From Erpobdella octoculata (taxonomy: Eukaryota > Annelida > Clitellata > Hirudinida > Erpobdellidae): 64,000 nucleotides of DNA. The translations under genes were made by a program, and so were the position numbers. Location: the NCBI GenBank assembly GCA_963978895.1, contig OZ022242.1, positions 18,296,977 to 18,360,976 of the forward strand, written 5' to 3'. This document shows, piece by piece, positions 34,191 to 45,187 of this stretch (its first letter is position 1; every line of letters begins with the position of its first letter). Under the pieces are notes generated by a model. The model did no database searches. It was not told the origin of the DNA and saw only the letters and a list, made by a program, of their open reading frames with translations.

Positions 34191-35737
34191 CAAAATTAAA
34201 TAAAAATTATTTTTTATCTAAAAAAAATAATTATCTATAATTTAAATCAAATCAAACACAATTATATAAATAAAACCAATCATGCAAAAATCTTGGCCTA
34301 CTTATTAATAGATCGGTGTTTGCGAACAAACGCTTGACACTGTACTTCACCAAACTTTTAAGAATGAACTAATTTCTACCCAACTGCTTTTTTCAATGGT
34401 TTTTTTAGGGCGCAGTACTAAAAGTCAGCTATAAGTAGTACATGCCTAAGTTGCACACCATAGTCAATATTTGACCACGACAAAATTAATATCTTTAAAA
34501 GTTTGCCACAAAACAAAGAAAAAGTCTTAATTACTGAAGTTTTCTTGTAGACAAAAAAATTTACAAAGGAAGTTTGTGAGCTCTGGTATAAAACTGTAGA
34601 GTTTAATTTTTAGCAAAAATGTTATGAAAAGCCTAAACGAATTAAAATATTTGTCCTATCAGAACGCCGTGGCTTCAAAACTCCGAATACCACTGCGTCC
34701 AAAGCGTTTACCACTCACTGAAAATGCATCAAATTTTTAAATTTTCAAACGGTTTCTCCAGGTAATACAACGGAAAACATTTAAAAATAGCGCCATGATT
34801 CGTGATACGTGCAGATGCATCGGATGACATTCTTACCATCTTCTTATGCAAATGGAAGATGAAAACGGAGATTCCATCCTCAAGTAAACCGTGTTTTAAG
34901 TAGGGTTTACTTTATGTCGTTTCATGCAAGAACTGCAAAGGTTGTTATTGTGATAATGCTAAAATAAAAAATAACCCCTTGAATGTTAAAACGACTAGGA
35001 AGTTCTGAATACTTTTTCTGAACCCCTAATTACAAAAGATAAAATAGAAATGAAAATGCAAGTTTGGTCTCTATTATTGTGTTTGTGATGTTATGGTAGC
35101 ACCATCTTTTTTCTATTCACCATTCTACTATCAACCAATTTGTTTTTATCAGGCAGTTTTTATTATTCAACAACAAAATAGAGAGAGTACTCAATTATTA
35201 TTAGTTTTAGTAATTTACAGACGCTATAAGGTACGTTTGTCTCGCCAAAACAACAACTGAGTCAAGTAAGCAATAACTTGCTCTTATCAGCTTAATGGTT
35301 TAATTAGTCTTGCCACAGTGTCCTTGATCGGCCATAATATAAAGTTATTGTCATTTACAGTCGCTATATTTTGTTGATTTCGGTTGAAAGTATGCTTTTT
35401 GAATTGGTTCAATGGCTCAAAATTTTAACTTTTAACTATGTTTTTTTAATTTAAATTAGTATTTTTCTTATTTATAAACTGTTTAAATGTTTTGTTCTTA
35501 TTATTTACAAATAGCAATAGATTTAAAATTTATAAACATGGTTTGAAAAAATAGTCGTTATTCTTGAAGTCTGTTCTGGGAAAAATTACCGGAATTTAAG
35601 TTTGGTCATTTAGAAAATGAAATAAAAAATTATGTTTTTAACTCATTATTTCACGATGAATTTTTTCCACGACGAATTGCCTCACGATGAATTTGGCGGA
35701 CACCAACCAAACGCCAGCCCTCCTCCATTCAACTTAA
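34191..35737. other. AT-rich DNA, nothing recognised
   Basis: No gene, RNA or repeat unit could be supported across these 1.5 kb. Confidence 0.4.
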
Positions 35738-35937
35738 CGAGAAAAAAAGAACAAATTGAGAGAAGGAAAAAGAAAAAAAAGTATTAGAGGTATGAAGATA
35801 AAAAGGGAGAGAGTAAGGAAGAAAATAGGAAATAAAGAGGAAAAAAAGGAAAAGAAGGAGAAAAAAAAAGAACTAGAAAGAAAAAGACAGAAAAAAAGGA
35901 GAGAGAAAAATAGAAAAAGAGAGAGAGTAAAGTTTAA
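35738..35937. repeat. Purine-rich tract, about 200 bp
   Basis: The plus strand is almost entirely A and G, with only scattered pyrimidines. The Lys/Arg/Glu and Ser/Phe frames on the two strands are composition artefacts. Confidence 0.85.
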
Positions 35938-36908
35938 AGGGTAAACTGACCAAATGCTGGCCACTGACCAATTACTGGCCAGTTTTTAGGCGCATTAAAA
36001 AAAATCATCTTAACCTAAAATTTTTTTAAAAGTTTTAAACTTTTTAGTTAATGGTAATTTTGAAGTTTAGTGTTACTTATCCTGGCTTCCGGCTTTATTT
36101 AGCGCTACAGAGAAGCTCAAATGTTTGGAACTTTTCGGTCTTAAAAGTTCGAAAACTTTAGTTGAAATTCTTTTTCGAACTAAACCAATGAATTATCTGG
36201 ACGTTTTACAAAATAAATCCAAATGAAAGGTGACACTATAACTTGTTCTCATTTACTTTATTTCAGTTCTTTCATCTAAATTCCCACTAAAAATAACTTA
36301 GAAATGAGAAATAGTAGAACATGCAAAAAGACCAATTAATGGCCACCTATTTGACCATATACTGGCCATGGTTTTGTGAAGCAGCAGTTTTTGGAGTATG
36401 CTGGAAAACTTGCAGAAAAAGCATAAAGTTTTTAAAAAAAAGGAACTCCTAGCTAAAAATGATGGAAACTTATGAAAAAAACGAAATTTGGAAAGGACTC
36501 TTAGGAAGGAACAGCTGCTGTACGTCATATATGCATGGACAAACAGAAGGTTCAAAAGTATTTTTAAGCTTTAGGAGAGCTGATGACTTTGGAACATCTA
36601 CAAACAAAACTAGAACAAAACTGGAATATGGATGAAACTGGTTCTGATATTTTGTCTTGTTCTGCTCATCAAATTCCGGGTGGCCAGTAAATGGTACTCC
36701 ATAGCCATTAATTGGTACAAATTGAGCTTTCTCAAAAAATGGCTCCAAAAATTTATTTTAAATTTTTGCAGGAAAAAATCATACTTTGTATTTGATAGAG
36801 ATTTAGAAACTGCACAATGTTCATGTAAATAAACGTGTGTGGTCCTATAGGCTGAAAACCTACGTGACTTGCAAAAAACTTGTGGCCAGTAATTGGTCAG
36901 TTAACCCT
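35938..36908. mobile_element. TIR element with TGGCCAGT words
   Basis: AGGGTAAACTGACCAA on the left and TTGGTCAGTTAACCCT on the right form 16-bp inverted termini with one mismatch. CTGGCCA/TGGCCAGT with ATTACTGG or AATTGG occurs at 35957, 35974, 36341, 36359, 36681, and 36892. No transposase is encoded and no clear target duplication was read, so the superfamily is open. Confidence 0.6.
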
Positions 36909-36940
36909 ATGTGGTTTGAGAAAATTTGACAAAAGTAATT

Positions 36941-37147
36941 TTTAATATCAAGAGATTTGATAGAACCGTGTTAATTCTACAAAGTAAGATATTTTCAGAT
37001 TTGAGTCAAGATATATTAAAGCCAATGATATAATATATTCGAAAGATATATTAAAGCCAAAGATAATTCGGGAAAAATGTTGTCGTTTAAATAACTTCAA
37101 ACAAACGTTACGAAAAACTAGAGAACATAATTTCGTGTACGTTTACA
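36941..37147 (+). repeat. 5' LTR of the Gypsy-like element
   Basis: It ends CGTTTACA before the primer-binding-like TTGGTGATCCC. The left edge is uncertain by about 17 bp because the TG start is ambiguous (36958 is an alternative). Confidence 0.6.
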
Positions 37148-37241
37148 TTGGTGATCCCGACATATTTGCCAATTTTTCGTTTGTAAATATTTTTTTCTGA
37201 TTTATATAATCACAAGTAACCAAATTTTCTTTTTGTGAAAG

Positions 37242-37725
37242 ATGTCTGACAAGAAATTCATTGCAATGGGACAGGCTTTGGGCTTTTCCGGAGTGGATTT
37301 AAGGAACTACGTCAAAAAGTTAAAGGATAAAGAAAGGGTTAAAAGAATGGAGGAACGGGAAAAAAGGCTCAGCACAGCAGGAGCGGGAAGAAAAAAAAGC
37401 TCAACTGGAACGAGAACATGAGGAGATGGATAGCTACCTCAGGCGCTGGGTGGATCTCGCCGGTGCACAAAATTTAATGTTTTTGTTTCTAGAGGAGTTC
37501 CATGGAAAGTGCCCGGCGGGAATGGTTGAGTATTTGTTGGAGAGAGACAGTAGCAATGTCAATGAGCTGAGTCTCTGAGTCAACAAACACAACCAGTCCC
37601 TCCCAGAAAAAAGGCTAGTATTGGTGGAAATCGGAGTCAACCGGTCAATGACTCGGAAATGGTTGGACCCCGTTGTTACAATTGTCATCAAGTTGGACTT
37701 TTGGCAAAGGACTGCAGACAAAACA
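37242..37725 (+). pseudogene. Gypsy-type gag remnant with damaged zinc knuckle
   Basis: From ATG 37242 the frame gives about 60 residues (MSDKKFIAMGQALGFSGVDL, then a charged KLKDKERVKRMEEREK helix) before a frameshift leads to a stop at 37420. In a second frame the charged helix continues (EEKKAQLEREHEEMDSYL), and another segment has GKCPAGMVEYLLERD. The usual central gag region is largely deleted. At 37665-37724 a third segment reads GPRCYNCHQVGLLAKDCRQN: a CCHC knuckle in which the expected His after Gly is Leu. The gene is beyond function. Confidence 0.65.
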
Positions 37726-37934
37726 CTCAAACAAGTCCAGTCATGTGCCAAGCACGTAGAGAGGCCACCATGACTCCACCATGCAAAGATTCTGGAGTAT
37801 GAATGCATGCGCGGTCATGGTGGTGGAAAGTAAAAGAGAGGACGTCAAATTAAAATCTGGCTGCGTTTTACCGGTAATAGCGGAAGGTTGTTTTCACGCT
37901 GGAAGAAAGTTTAAATTTACCAGAGGTTTTATGA

Positions 37935-38453
37935 AGAAAAAAACCAGTAAAAGTTTTAAGGGACACTGGCTGTACTGCCATAATGGTAAAGGAATTATTA
38001 GTACACCCGTGTCAGATGACCGGAAGAACAAGACCATGTGTTTTGATCGACGGGAAAGTCCGAATAGCTCCAACAGCAGTAGTGACACTGAAAACAGTCT
38101 GGTTCAGAGGAATCAGAAAGGTTGTGTGTATGAAAAATTTACTTTGCGATCTAGTGCTGGGAAATGTTGAAGGGGTAAGAAGTTCAGATGCGATGATTGC
38201 AAGGAAGGGTGCTTGCCGGCCGCTACGGAAGCTAACCCCTGATAGGGACATCCCACAACGCAAAGGTCCAGTAAAATATACGAAAACACTTGCTGACTCA
38301 GTATCGTGTCAGGGCAAAAAAAAGAGCAAGTATAGTACTGTACAAGTAGGGAAAAAAGTTGAGGCAAAAGTTAAATTCTCAAATTTGCCGAAAGAAAGAC
38401 CGAGGCGCAATCTTCTGCCTAGAAGTGTTCGAGAAAAAATAAAAATCTGTTGA
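37935..38453 (+). pseudogene. Gypsy-type aspartic protease fragment
   Basis: KVLRDTGCTAIMVKELL begins at about 37950 and contains the catalytic DTG (codons 37962-37970). About 60 residues on, VVCMKNLLCDLVLGNVEGVR provides the hydrophobic-hydrophobic-Gly motif and the segment that normally leads to the reverse transcriptase in Gypsy polyproteins. The frame stays open to 38453 with a basic tail rich in Lys and Arg, but no reverse transcriptase motif follows. Upstream, the link to gag is out of frame. The 156-residue open frame from Met 37983 lacks the DTG and is not the natural start. Confidence 0.7.
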
Positions 38454-38475
38454 AAGACGAACTGCAAAGACAGTT

Positions 38476-38671
38476 TGAATTATCAAGAGATTTGTTAGAA
38501 TAACAGGGAATTCTACGAAGTAAGATAATTTTTGGAATTATGAATCGTTTAGTTATTATTTGAAAGAAGCAGAAATTAACCGGAATAGAAATCGGGAAAT
38601 ATTGATCCATAAATAACTTCAAACCAACGACGTTACAAATAGCTAGTGAGCAAAATTCGTCAACGTTTACA
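38476..38671 (+). repeat. 3' LTR of the Gypsy-like element
   Basis: Aligned to the 5' LTR by eye with several small indels. It ends CAACGTTTACA immediately before (ATC)n. Confidence 0.6.
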
Positions 38672-38755
38672 ATCATCATCATCATCATCATCATCATTAC
38701 CATCATCATCATCATCATCATCATCATCATTACCATCATCTTCAGCAGCAGCATT
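38672..38755. repeat. (ATC)n microsatellite
   Basis: ATC repeats with two TTACC interruptions next to the LTR. Confidence 0.95.
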
Positions 38756-39110
38756 TATTCTTGTAACTACAAGCAGTTTTTTGTATAAGAGTTATTTTCT
38801 GATTTCAAAAATATATCAAATTTAGTTCTAGGTTTTTAATAAATTATTTAATTAATTTTCATTCATCCTTGTAATTAATTGCATTTATAATAGCATTGAT
38901 AAAAATTTTATGATTCCACCTATTGAATTAAATACAAAAAATTAATTCTGTTACGAATAAAAAAACGACAAATTGCATTTTTCTTCATTTCGAATGTCAC
39001 TCTCTCGTATTTCACGATTTGCATCTTCTGAATATTTCAGAAATCTTGTTATTACTATAAAACATCGTCATTAAAACTCCTTTTTTATGTTTGTGGAATG
39101 CTGCTAGCAG
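38756..39110. other. AT-rich spacer, nothing recognised
   Basis: No feature supported. Confidence 0.45.
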
Positions 39111-39650
39111 TAGGGGAGACCGAGGGGATTTGAAACAAAGGTGAGTTGAAACAGTACCGATTTCTCGGAATTTAAAACCGTTAGCGTGCTGGAAACATCG
39201 GTTTTGAACCACTTCCCTCCGTCTGTTGACGTGTCAGTTTGCGTCGGTGGCCTAAGTCACGCGGTTGTGGAGTTCTGCGTGTCATGTGACTAAAATCGTG
39301 AAAAGTAAATTTTTAACGGTTTTTTACAATGCTTCTACTTTGATATAGGTTTTGTATTTTAGTTTAAGTTATATATGTTTCGAATGCTCGTTAACTACAG
39401 ATTTATTATATATATATGACACAGTTGATTTCTGTGTATTTGCTTCTTGATTGTGGATTAAATAAAAATTGGGAGGTTTTTTTCTTATCGAGGAGAGTTG
39501 AAACAAGCTGTTTCAATTCTCCTCGTTTTCAGTTTTATATCAGAGCGCAGTCAATAAATAAACGGGCACTAAAAAAAAGTTTTTATTGATGATTTAATTT
39601 GTTTATAGGCTATATGGGCTAAAAATAAAGTTTTAAAATGGGCGTTATGT

Positions 39651-39722
39651 TCCTGGACCGGGAATCGAACCAGGGTCCTACGATTCTCAAAGCCGGTGTG
39701 TATACCACTACACCGAACAAAG
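39651..39722 (-). pseudogene. tRNA-like relic
   Basis: On the minus strand the B box GGTTCGATTCC is perfect, the D arm GTG-TAGTGGTATA-CAC is intact, and a loop TTTGAGA (anticodon TGA if read as Ser) lies between. The T stem CCTGG/CCCGG has one mismatch, the anticodon stem is mostly unpaired, and no 5' strand pairs with the would-be acceptor TCCAGGA. A tRNA pseudogene or SINE head is more likely than a working tRNA. Confidence 0.5.
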
Positions 39723-40164
39723 TATAAGAAGATGTAATTTGTCAGTCAAATATTGTCAAATGATGTAAATAAATAAAAGAATAAGTAACTTTTATTGATA
39801 AAATTAATAAAACAAACAAATTGAAACAAATTTGGCTCAGCCCATTTATAGCCCAGATATAAATTAGCCCATGAACCCCGTGGGGGCCAAACAAATGGCG
39901 AAAGGGGCCTAAAACGGCGGGGGACCAAAAACTACAGGGGTAATGCCAAAAACAGCGCAAAAAGCAAACATTTGATCTTAAATCCATAAACCCCACTAAA
40001 AAACAAATGACGGATGCTAGAAATTTTGTAATTTACCTAAAAAGTAGTCAATTTGTTTTCTAAATTTAGTGAATTTGAACTTTTTTTATTTATTCTTAGT
40101 TTTAAACACTATTTGTTGTATTATTATTGCTATAAATTTTTTTAGAGTTTAAAAAAGTAAATTT

Positions 40165-40211
40165 TGAAACCCACGGGGGCCTCCTGCTCTCCTGGATCCG
40201 CTACTGGCCAC
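40165..40211 (-). mobile_element. hAT-like end fragment
   Basis: Read on the minus strand it begins CAGTGGCCAGTAGCGGATCC and continues with AGGAG and GGCCCCCG. That is a common hAT terminal style. It abuts (TA)n at 40213; no partner end was found. Confidence 0.4.
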
Positions 40212-40740
40212 TGTATATATATATATATATAAATGTAAAACCTTTTGTTTATCTGACTGTTTTTTTAATTAATGTTACGAATAGGTCGTTATGGCTATTT
40301 TAACTACTTCAAAAGTATTAGACCTGTAGTTACATACTTAACGAATATATCATTACAAAATATTAATAAAAAAAGGTGGTTCGTACTTGAAAAGTTTTAT
40401 TTCAATAGATACCTTTAATTTATATTATCATTTTTATTTTACAGCACTTAATACTTCTAAAAAATCATATGTCTCAACTCTCTTTGGCCCCTGTTTCATC
40501 TTACCTCCCTGAGGGGAGTTGAAACAAGTTGACTTGTTACGGTTAAGTCGATTTTTCACCACAATATTTAACGCTTAAAATTTTTTTATGTTTGCTATTT
40601 GCTATTGTAAAGAATGAACTATCGATTGGTACTTATATCATACGATTTCTGTCTATAGTATATGGTGTATGAAACAAAATGTCAAAATTGTTTCAACTCC
40701 CCTCGGTCTCCCCTAGCTGTAGTAAAAAAAATACTACTAC

Positions 40741-41000
40741 TAGGGGAGAGAGGGGCTAGTTGTAACATTTTTTCTTTTTTTTAATGGAGTGACTAAACTA
40801 TTGAATATTTTAATTTTAAAAGGCTTTTAAATGAATAATCATCTATTGGAAAATATATTCCTACACTATTTTTTTGAATTTGTAATTAATTTATACTTAT
40901 AGTACTTTTTTTGGAGAGAGACGCTTGTTACAACTTACCCCGTTTTCGGGCAAGTTGTAACTCGTGTGGGGCAAATAGTAACGTCATATGAAAACAACAG
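40741..41000. mobile_element. Related TIR-element end
   Basis: TAGGGGAGAGAGGGGCTAGT resembles the terminus at 39111, and GTTGTAAC/GTTACAAC words recur inside (40760, 40927, 40952). No opposite end was found before the repeats at 41.5 kb. Confidence 0.4.
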
Positions 41001-41545
41001 GTTTCATTATTTAAGGCTCATATTATAAAATCAACAAACAATTAAAAAAATGTATTTCTTACAATCTAATGAGGTAAATACTCACTGTTTTTAACAGCAA
41101 TAGTCATCTTATGAGTCGCATAGCATTTACTTAGATTAATTAAATTTATTATTAAAATCAATCATCAATGAAATTTTTTTAATATTCAGAATCTGAGTTT
41201 TCATTAAAAAAATGTTTCACTTTATAAATCTTTGTCTTTTCAGGTCTATTTGATTTTGTTTGCCTTTTCCCGTTCTTTTTTTTGCTTTAGCTTCTTGTTT
41301 CTGTTTTTTTATAATTTTCTCTTCAAATTCTTTTTGCAAAGTTTTCTTCTCTGGAGTGTCGATCAAAACAACTAACTTTCGCTTACGTACAACCCTGTTA
41401 GTTTTTTTTTCTTGGTGGTGCTCTAGGTAAAGGTGTGATCTGTGAAGGTGAAAAACCGGTAGACATATTTTAGATACCTGAATGGTTTGGACGATCAGTA
41501 ACAAAAGCACCAGCAAAATCAAAATTTTTTGAAAGATGTTTGGAT
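41001..41545. other. AT-rich DNA, nothing recognised
   Basis: A Lys/Gln-rich frame on the minus strand (41217-41549) has low complexity and no family signature. Confidence 0.35.
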
Positions 41546-41774
41546 TCAACTACTACTACTACCGCTACCGCTACCGCTACCGCTACCGCTACCTCTACCG
41601 CTACCGCTACCGCTACCGCTACCGCTACCGCTACCGCTACCGCTACCGCTACCGCTACCGCTACCGCTACCGCTACCGCTACCGCTACCGCTACCGCTAC
41701 CGCTACCGCTACCGCTACCGCTACCGCTACCGCTACCGCTACCGCTACCGCTACCGCTACTGCTACTGCTACTG

Positions 41775-41864
<90 letters not shown>

Positions 41865-41865
41865 G

Positions 41866-41935
<70 letters not shown>

Positions 41936-41936
41936 G
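41546..41936. repeat. (CTACCG)n changing to (CTA)n
   Basis: Hexamer CTACCG from 41561 to 41760, three CTACTG units, then pure CTA to 41936. All long frames over it are artefacts. The order shows a hexamer block and a trimer block derived from it or the reverse. Confidence 0.97.
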
Positions 41937-42139
41937 TTCAATCATTTATTTTCTCAGATTTCAAAAATCCAATAATTTACAGCCAGGACAAAATAAACAT
42001 AAGAATAAAATGTCCTATAAACTCGACAAAATTATTTCACGTCCCCACGTGGGCCTGAGATTTTTCCGATACGATTATAAATCTGAACTATGAAATTTCT
42101 ACATTCAGTAAAACATACAATTTCATGCAAAAAAGTAAT

Positions 42140-42956
42140 TCAACGTTCTCCAACATTCTTCAATTTGTTACGTCTTCGATTTACTCTCCATGTAGAACAT
42201 TTAAAAAATTTCCAAATATTGTAAGTATTTAATCCCACTGAGAGCATAGAGTAAGTCAACAATTTCTTCCCGATACCAAAGCTACTCCAAAACTTGTAAA
42301 ACGTCTCTGACATCACCCCCCTCCAATTGCACACAAAAGCTGTAATGACAGGCTTTAAGTTGAGAGCTTGACCTGGGTTGTTTTCTTTCGTCCATGCGTG
42401 GACGCCCTGAAATCGTACTTTCTGATTTTTCTGTCATGTTCCTCATTCAGGTTTGCTAGATCAGAAACAACAGAAACGTCGCATACAAAATATTGGTCAT
42501 CCCTCCATGCACAAAGGCCCGAAATTCTCAAGCCCATTTCGGTTCTAATTCGCGGTTCTACATTTGTGATGAATTCCTTTGATTGAAATTTTTCTTCCAG
42601 TTTGCGAACGATGATGTCGTGACGTTCTCGCCTAGGTCCATCACTCTTAAGGACAGATTTAAATCATATGTCCTAATGATTCAGGTGTTTTGCATCCAGC
42701 GTCGCATGACGTATCAGCCAATGGTCGTCCGCGCGACGCCCTAAGCGTGTTGTAGAGAACGGCTGCACGAACTTTAATGCACTTGATGAATACATCTGAT
42801 GGCACTCTGTTCGCTCCTTCGAGGATCCAGTCACTCAATCCTATTCCTGATGAAAAAGACTTCAAACCATAACCATCTACAGATTTATAAAGACTTTCAG
42901 TTGTTTTAAGTTGTAGTGATTTTTGAGCACCTTCGATTCCACTCCCAAGTCTTCCG
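42140..42956 (-). pseudogene. R2-type LINE 3' region: CCHC finger and restriction-like endonuclease
   Basis: Three minus-strand segments in two or more frames follow the order seen in R2/NeSL-type retrotransposons downstream of the reverse transcriptase. First, 42865-42659 has LSDWILEGANRVPSDVFIKC, then VRAAVLYNTLRASRGRP and DTSCDAGCKTPESLGHM (a CCHC-type finger that loses its last Cys to a stop). Second, 42640-42355 includes RERHDIIVRKLEE, YFVCDVSVVSDLANLNEEHD and RKIRKY, the endonuclease core. Third, 42334-42140 has ISNWRG-like CNWRGVMSETFYKFWSSFGI. The catalytic K/RPD motif is not intact. The fragment is 5'-truncated exactly where the GAGT array begins. Confidence 0.7.
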
Positions 42957-43928
42957 AAGTGAGTGAGTGAGTGAGTGAGTGAGTGAGTGAGTGAGTGAGT
43001 GAGTGAGTGAGTGAGTGAGTGAGTGAGTGAGTGAGTGAGTGAGTGAGTGAGTGAGTGAGTGAGTGAGTGAGTGAGTGAGTGAGTGAGTGAGTGAGTGAGT
43101 GAGTGAGTGAGTGAGTGAGTGAGTGAGTGAGTGAGTGAGTGAGTGAGTGAGTGAGTGAGTGAGTGAGTGAGTGAGTGAGTGAGTGAGTGAGTGAGTGAGT
43201 GAGTGAGTGAGTGAGTGAGTGAGTGAGTGAGTGAGTGAGTGAGTGAGTGAGTGAGTGAGTGAGTGAGTGAGTGAGTGAGTGAGTGAGTGAGTGAGTGAGT
43301 GAGTGAGTGAGTGAGTGAGTGAGTGAGTGAGTGAGTGAGTGAGTGAGTGAGTGAGTGAGTGAGTGAGTGAGTGAGTGAGTGAGTGAGTGAGTGAGTGAGT
43401 GAGTGAGTGAGTGAGTGAGTGAGTGAGTGAGTGAGTGAGTGAGTGAGTGAGTGAGTGAGTGAGTGAGTGAGTGAGTGAGTGAGTGAGTGAGTGAGTGAGT
43501 GAGTGAGTGAGTGAGTGAGTGAGTGAGTGAGTGAGTGAGTGAGTGAGTGAGTGAGTGAGTGAGTGAGTGAGTGAGTGAGTGAGTGAGTGAGTGAGTGAGT
43601 GAGTGAGTGAGTGAGTGAGTGAGTGAGTGAGTGAGTGAGTGAGTGAGTGAGTGAGTGAGTGAGTGAGTGAGTGAGTGAGTGAGTGAGTGAGTGAGTGAGT
43701 GAGTGAGTGAGTGAGTGAGTGAGTGAGTGAGTGAGTGAGTGAGTGAGTGAGTGAGTGAGTGAGTGAGTGAGTGAGTGAGTGAGTGAGTGAGTGAGTGAGT
43801 GAGTGAGTGAGTGAGTGAGTGAGTGAGTGAGTGAGTGAGTGAGTGAGTGAGTGAGTGAGTGAGTGAGTGAGTGAGTGAGTGAGTGAGTGAGTGAGTGAGT
43901 GAGTGAGTGAGTGAGTGAGTGAGTGAGT
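42957..43928. repeat. (GAGT)n microsatellite, about 970 bp
   Basis: Perfect over nearly its full length, the longest simple array in the window and the complement of the ACTC motif at 7667 and 60251. The 364-aa THSL-repeat frame is an artefact. Confidence 0.98.
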
Positions 43929-44690
43929 AATTAAGTAAAAAGTCTTTTCTTCTTTTTAAAACAGTGCCCATCGCTGTTTTGCCGGCTTCTTTAATCTCTT
44001 TACATGATTGCCCACGTACCGAACATCTGCAATAGAAGAAAAAAGAGTTTTGATGACAATGCTGGGTACGGTATTGATGATAATGATTATGATGATGGCG
44101 GTTGTGGTGATGGTGGTAATGAGGATGATAAAGACAACGATAATGATAGATGACAACATGTATAAAAAATGGAGAAAACTTAAAAATCTTTCCACAACAA
44201 ATAATATAATTAAAATATAATAATACTCACATTTTGACAAAAGGAAGTAGATAATTTGTCAATACGTAAAATATATCGTAATTTAATACATTAAAAAAAT
44301 TTGACTCAATATCAAGACCTACTGAAATTATATTCTACGCTGCCCAAAGTGTGCCTGTTGAGCTCTTTCGCTGTGTGATGGTGCGGCATCACCTTGTGAT
44401 AACTGACACATTTTGCTTTTTAGTTGAAATTTCTGTGTGTTGTTGTTGTTTTTGACGTGTTATTTTTTAATCATTTATAATTACAAAACATTTTAATTTT
44501 TCGATAGCTTTTTTTTTGTTTTTTTCGCATAATTACGGAAGAAATGGAGATAGCCCTTCAAAAATGACGAATCTTTTTAAATATCATTATATGATTATTT
44601 TGCGATTGCAACATCACTTTTTATCTTTAGGACTGACAGTGTAGAATTTCTATTACATGACTGCCATGCCCGCACTAATTCTATCAACTG
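43929..44690. other. Spacer, nothing recognised
   Basis: Contains a GAT-rich patch at 44050-44150. No gene is supported. Confidence 0.4.
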
Positions 44691-44734
44691 CTAACTCTGC
44701 TTAACGCGCGGCTGCAGTGTTATTAGAAACCAGC

Positions 44735-44885
44735 AGTTGACGCACGCTTCGCGCGCGAAGCGTGTGAGTTTTTACATATTAATAGTAAAGGTAGTCGCAA
44801 TCAAATCGCACTTTAAGCTCAAAAACAACACCTATGAGCTATTATAGTAATAACTTTACGCACGCTTCGCAAGCGAAGCGTGTGA
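44735..44885. repeat. Module A: paired GC-rich palindromes, unit 1
   Basis: The left palindrome is CACGCTTCGCG followed by its exact complement. The right one is CACGCTTCGC-AA-GCGAAGCGTG (44860-44881). They flank AATAGTAAAGGTAGTCGCAA and AGCTCAAAAACAACACC. Further pairs are at 46325-46470 and 48250-48390; single right-hand palindromes are at 47080 (mutated) and 49588, where the AA spacer is TT. Confidence 0.85.
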
Positions 44886-45007
44886 CTATTATAGCCAGTT
44901 GCATATGAACACGTTTTATAAAATAGTAAATTGTCGTTAATAATAATAATTTACAAGTTGTTTAAAATTGGGAAAAACCCGCCGACTACTACTTCGGTGA
45001 TTTATTT

Positions 45008-45187
45008 TTTTTTTTTTTTTTTTTTTTATGATAGTTTATAGTCCTTTACACCCAGTGTTTTAAGACTGAATTGGCTGTATATAGGAAGCACATAAGTACT
45101 TCCTGTCGTGGATCAAAGTTTGATCCTTTTAACTGTCCCTCCTCCTTTATCCAGGCTTGGGACTGGCTCGCAATTGGCGAGGCGGAG
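45008..45187 (-). mobile_element. 180-bp retroposed insertion with 15-bp target duplication
   Basis: TTCGGTGATTTATTT at 44993-45007 is repeated at 45188-45202, so the insertion split a module C of the array. The A-tail is on the minus strand (poly-T 45008-45027). The 3' region on that strand reads AAGGACTATAAACTATCATA, like the tail at 10301-10344. Further in is GCGAGCCAGTCCCAAGCCTG and GATAAAGGAGGAGGG, a composition familiar from 3' ends of animal LINEs. A related relic lies at 63740-63900. It is a 5'-truncated LINE or a SINE; no coding sequence is left. Confidence 0.8.

Larger units (their letters stand above)
36941..38671 (+). mobile_element. Deleted Gypsy-like LTR retrotransposon (gag-protease only)
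   Basis: Direct repeats of about 190 bp flank the element (36941-37147 and 38476-38671). Shared blocks are ATCAAGAGATTTG, ATTCTAC(A/G)AAGTAAGAT, ATAACTTCAAAC and a final CGTTTACA. They are diverged, around 75% by eye. TTGGTGATCCCGACA after the left repeat is a candidate primer-binding site. The interior keeps a broken gag and a recognisable aspartic protease, then runs straight into the right LTR. Reverse transcriptase, RNase H and integrase are missing. The right LTR abuts an (ATC)n tract and no target duplication is readable. Confidence 0.7.
39113..40713. mobile_element. TA-flanked TIR element, 1.6 kb
   Basis: GGGGAGACCGAGGGGATTTG at the left and its near-complement (CTCCCCTCGGTCTCCCC) at the right are inverted, and TA flanks both sides (39111-39112 and 40714-40715). 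TTGAAACA/GTTTCAAC words recur inside at 39130, 39494, 39512 and 40524. TA duplication suggests Tc1/mariner- or similar type, but no transposase is present. A tRNA-like relic and a hAT end fragment lie inside. Confidence 0.65.

Noticed and set aside
35756..35944. Basic Lys/Glu/Arg-rich frame
   Set aside because: Composition of a purine-only strand, open by lack of T-containing stops.
39651..39722. A functional tRNA gene
   Set aside because: No acceptor stem can be drawn and the anticodon stem is mostly unpaired, despite a perfect B box.
41217..41549. Lys/Gln-rich 110-aa minus-strand frame as a nuclear protein
   Set aside because: Low complexity, AT-rich, no domain, and no support from splice sites or repeats.
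42877..43971. A 364-aa frame, the second longest in the window
   Set aside because: Nearly all of it is the GAGT array read as THSL repeats; only the ends differ, and there is no codon bias or domain.
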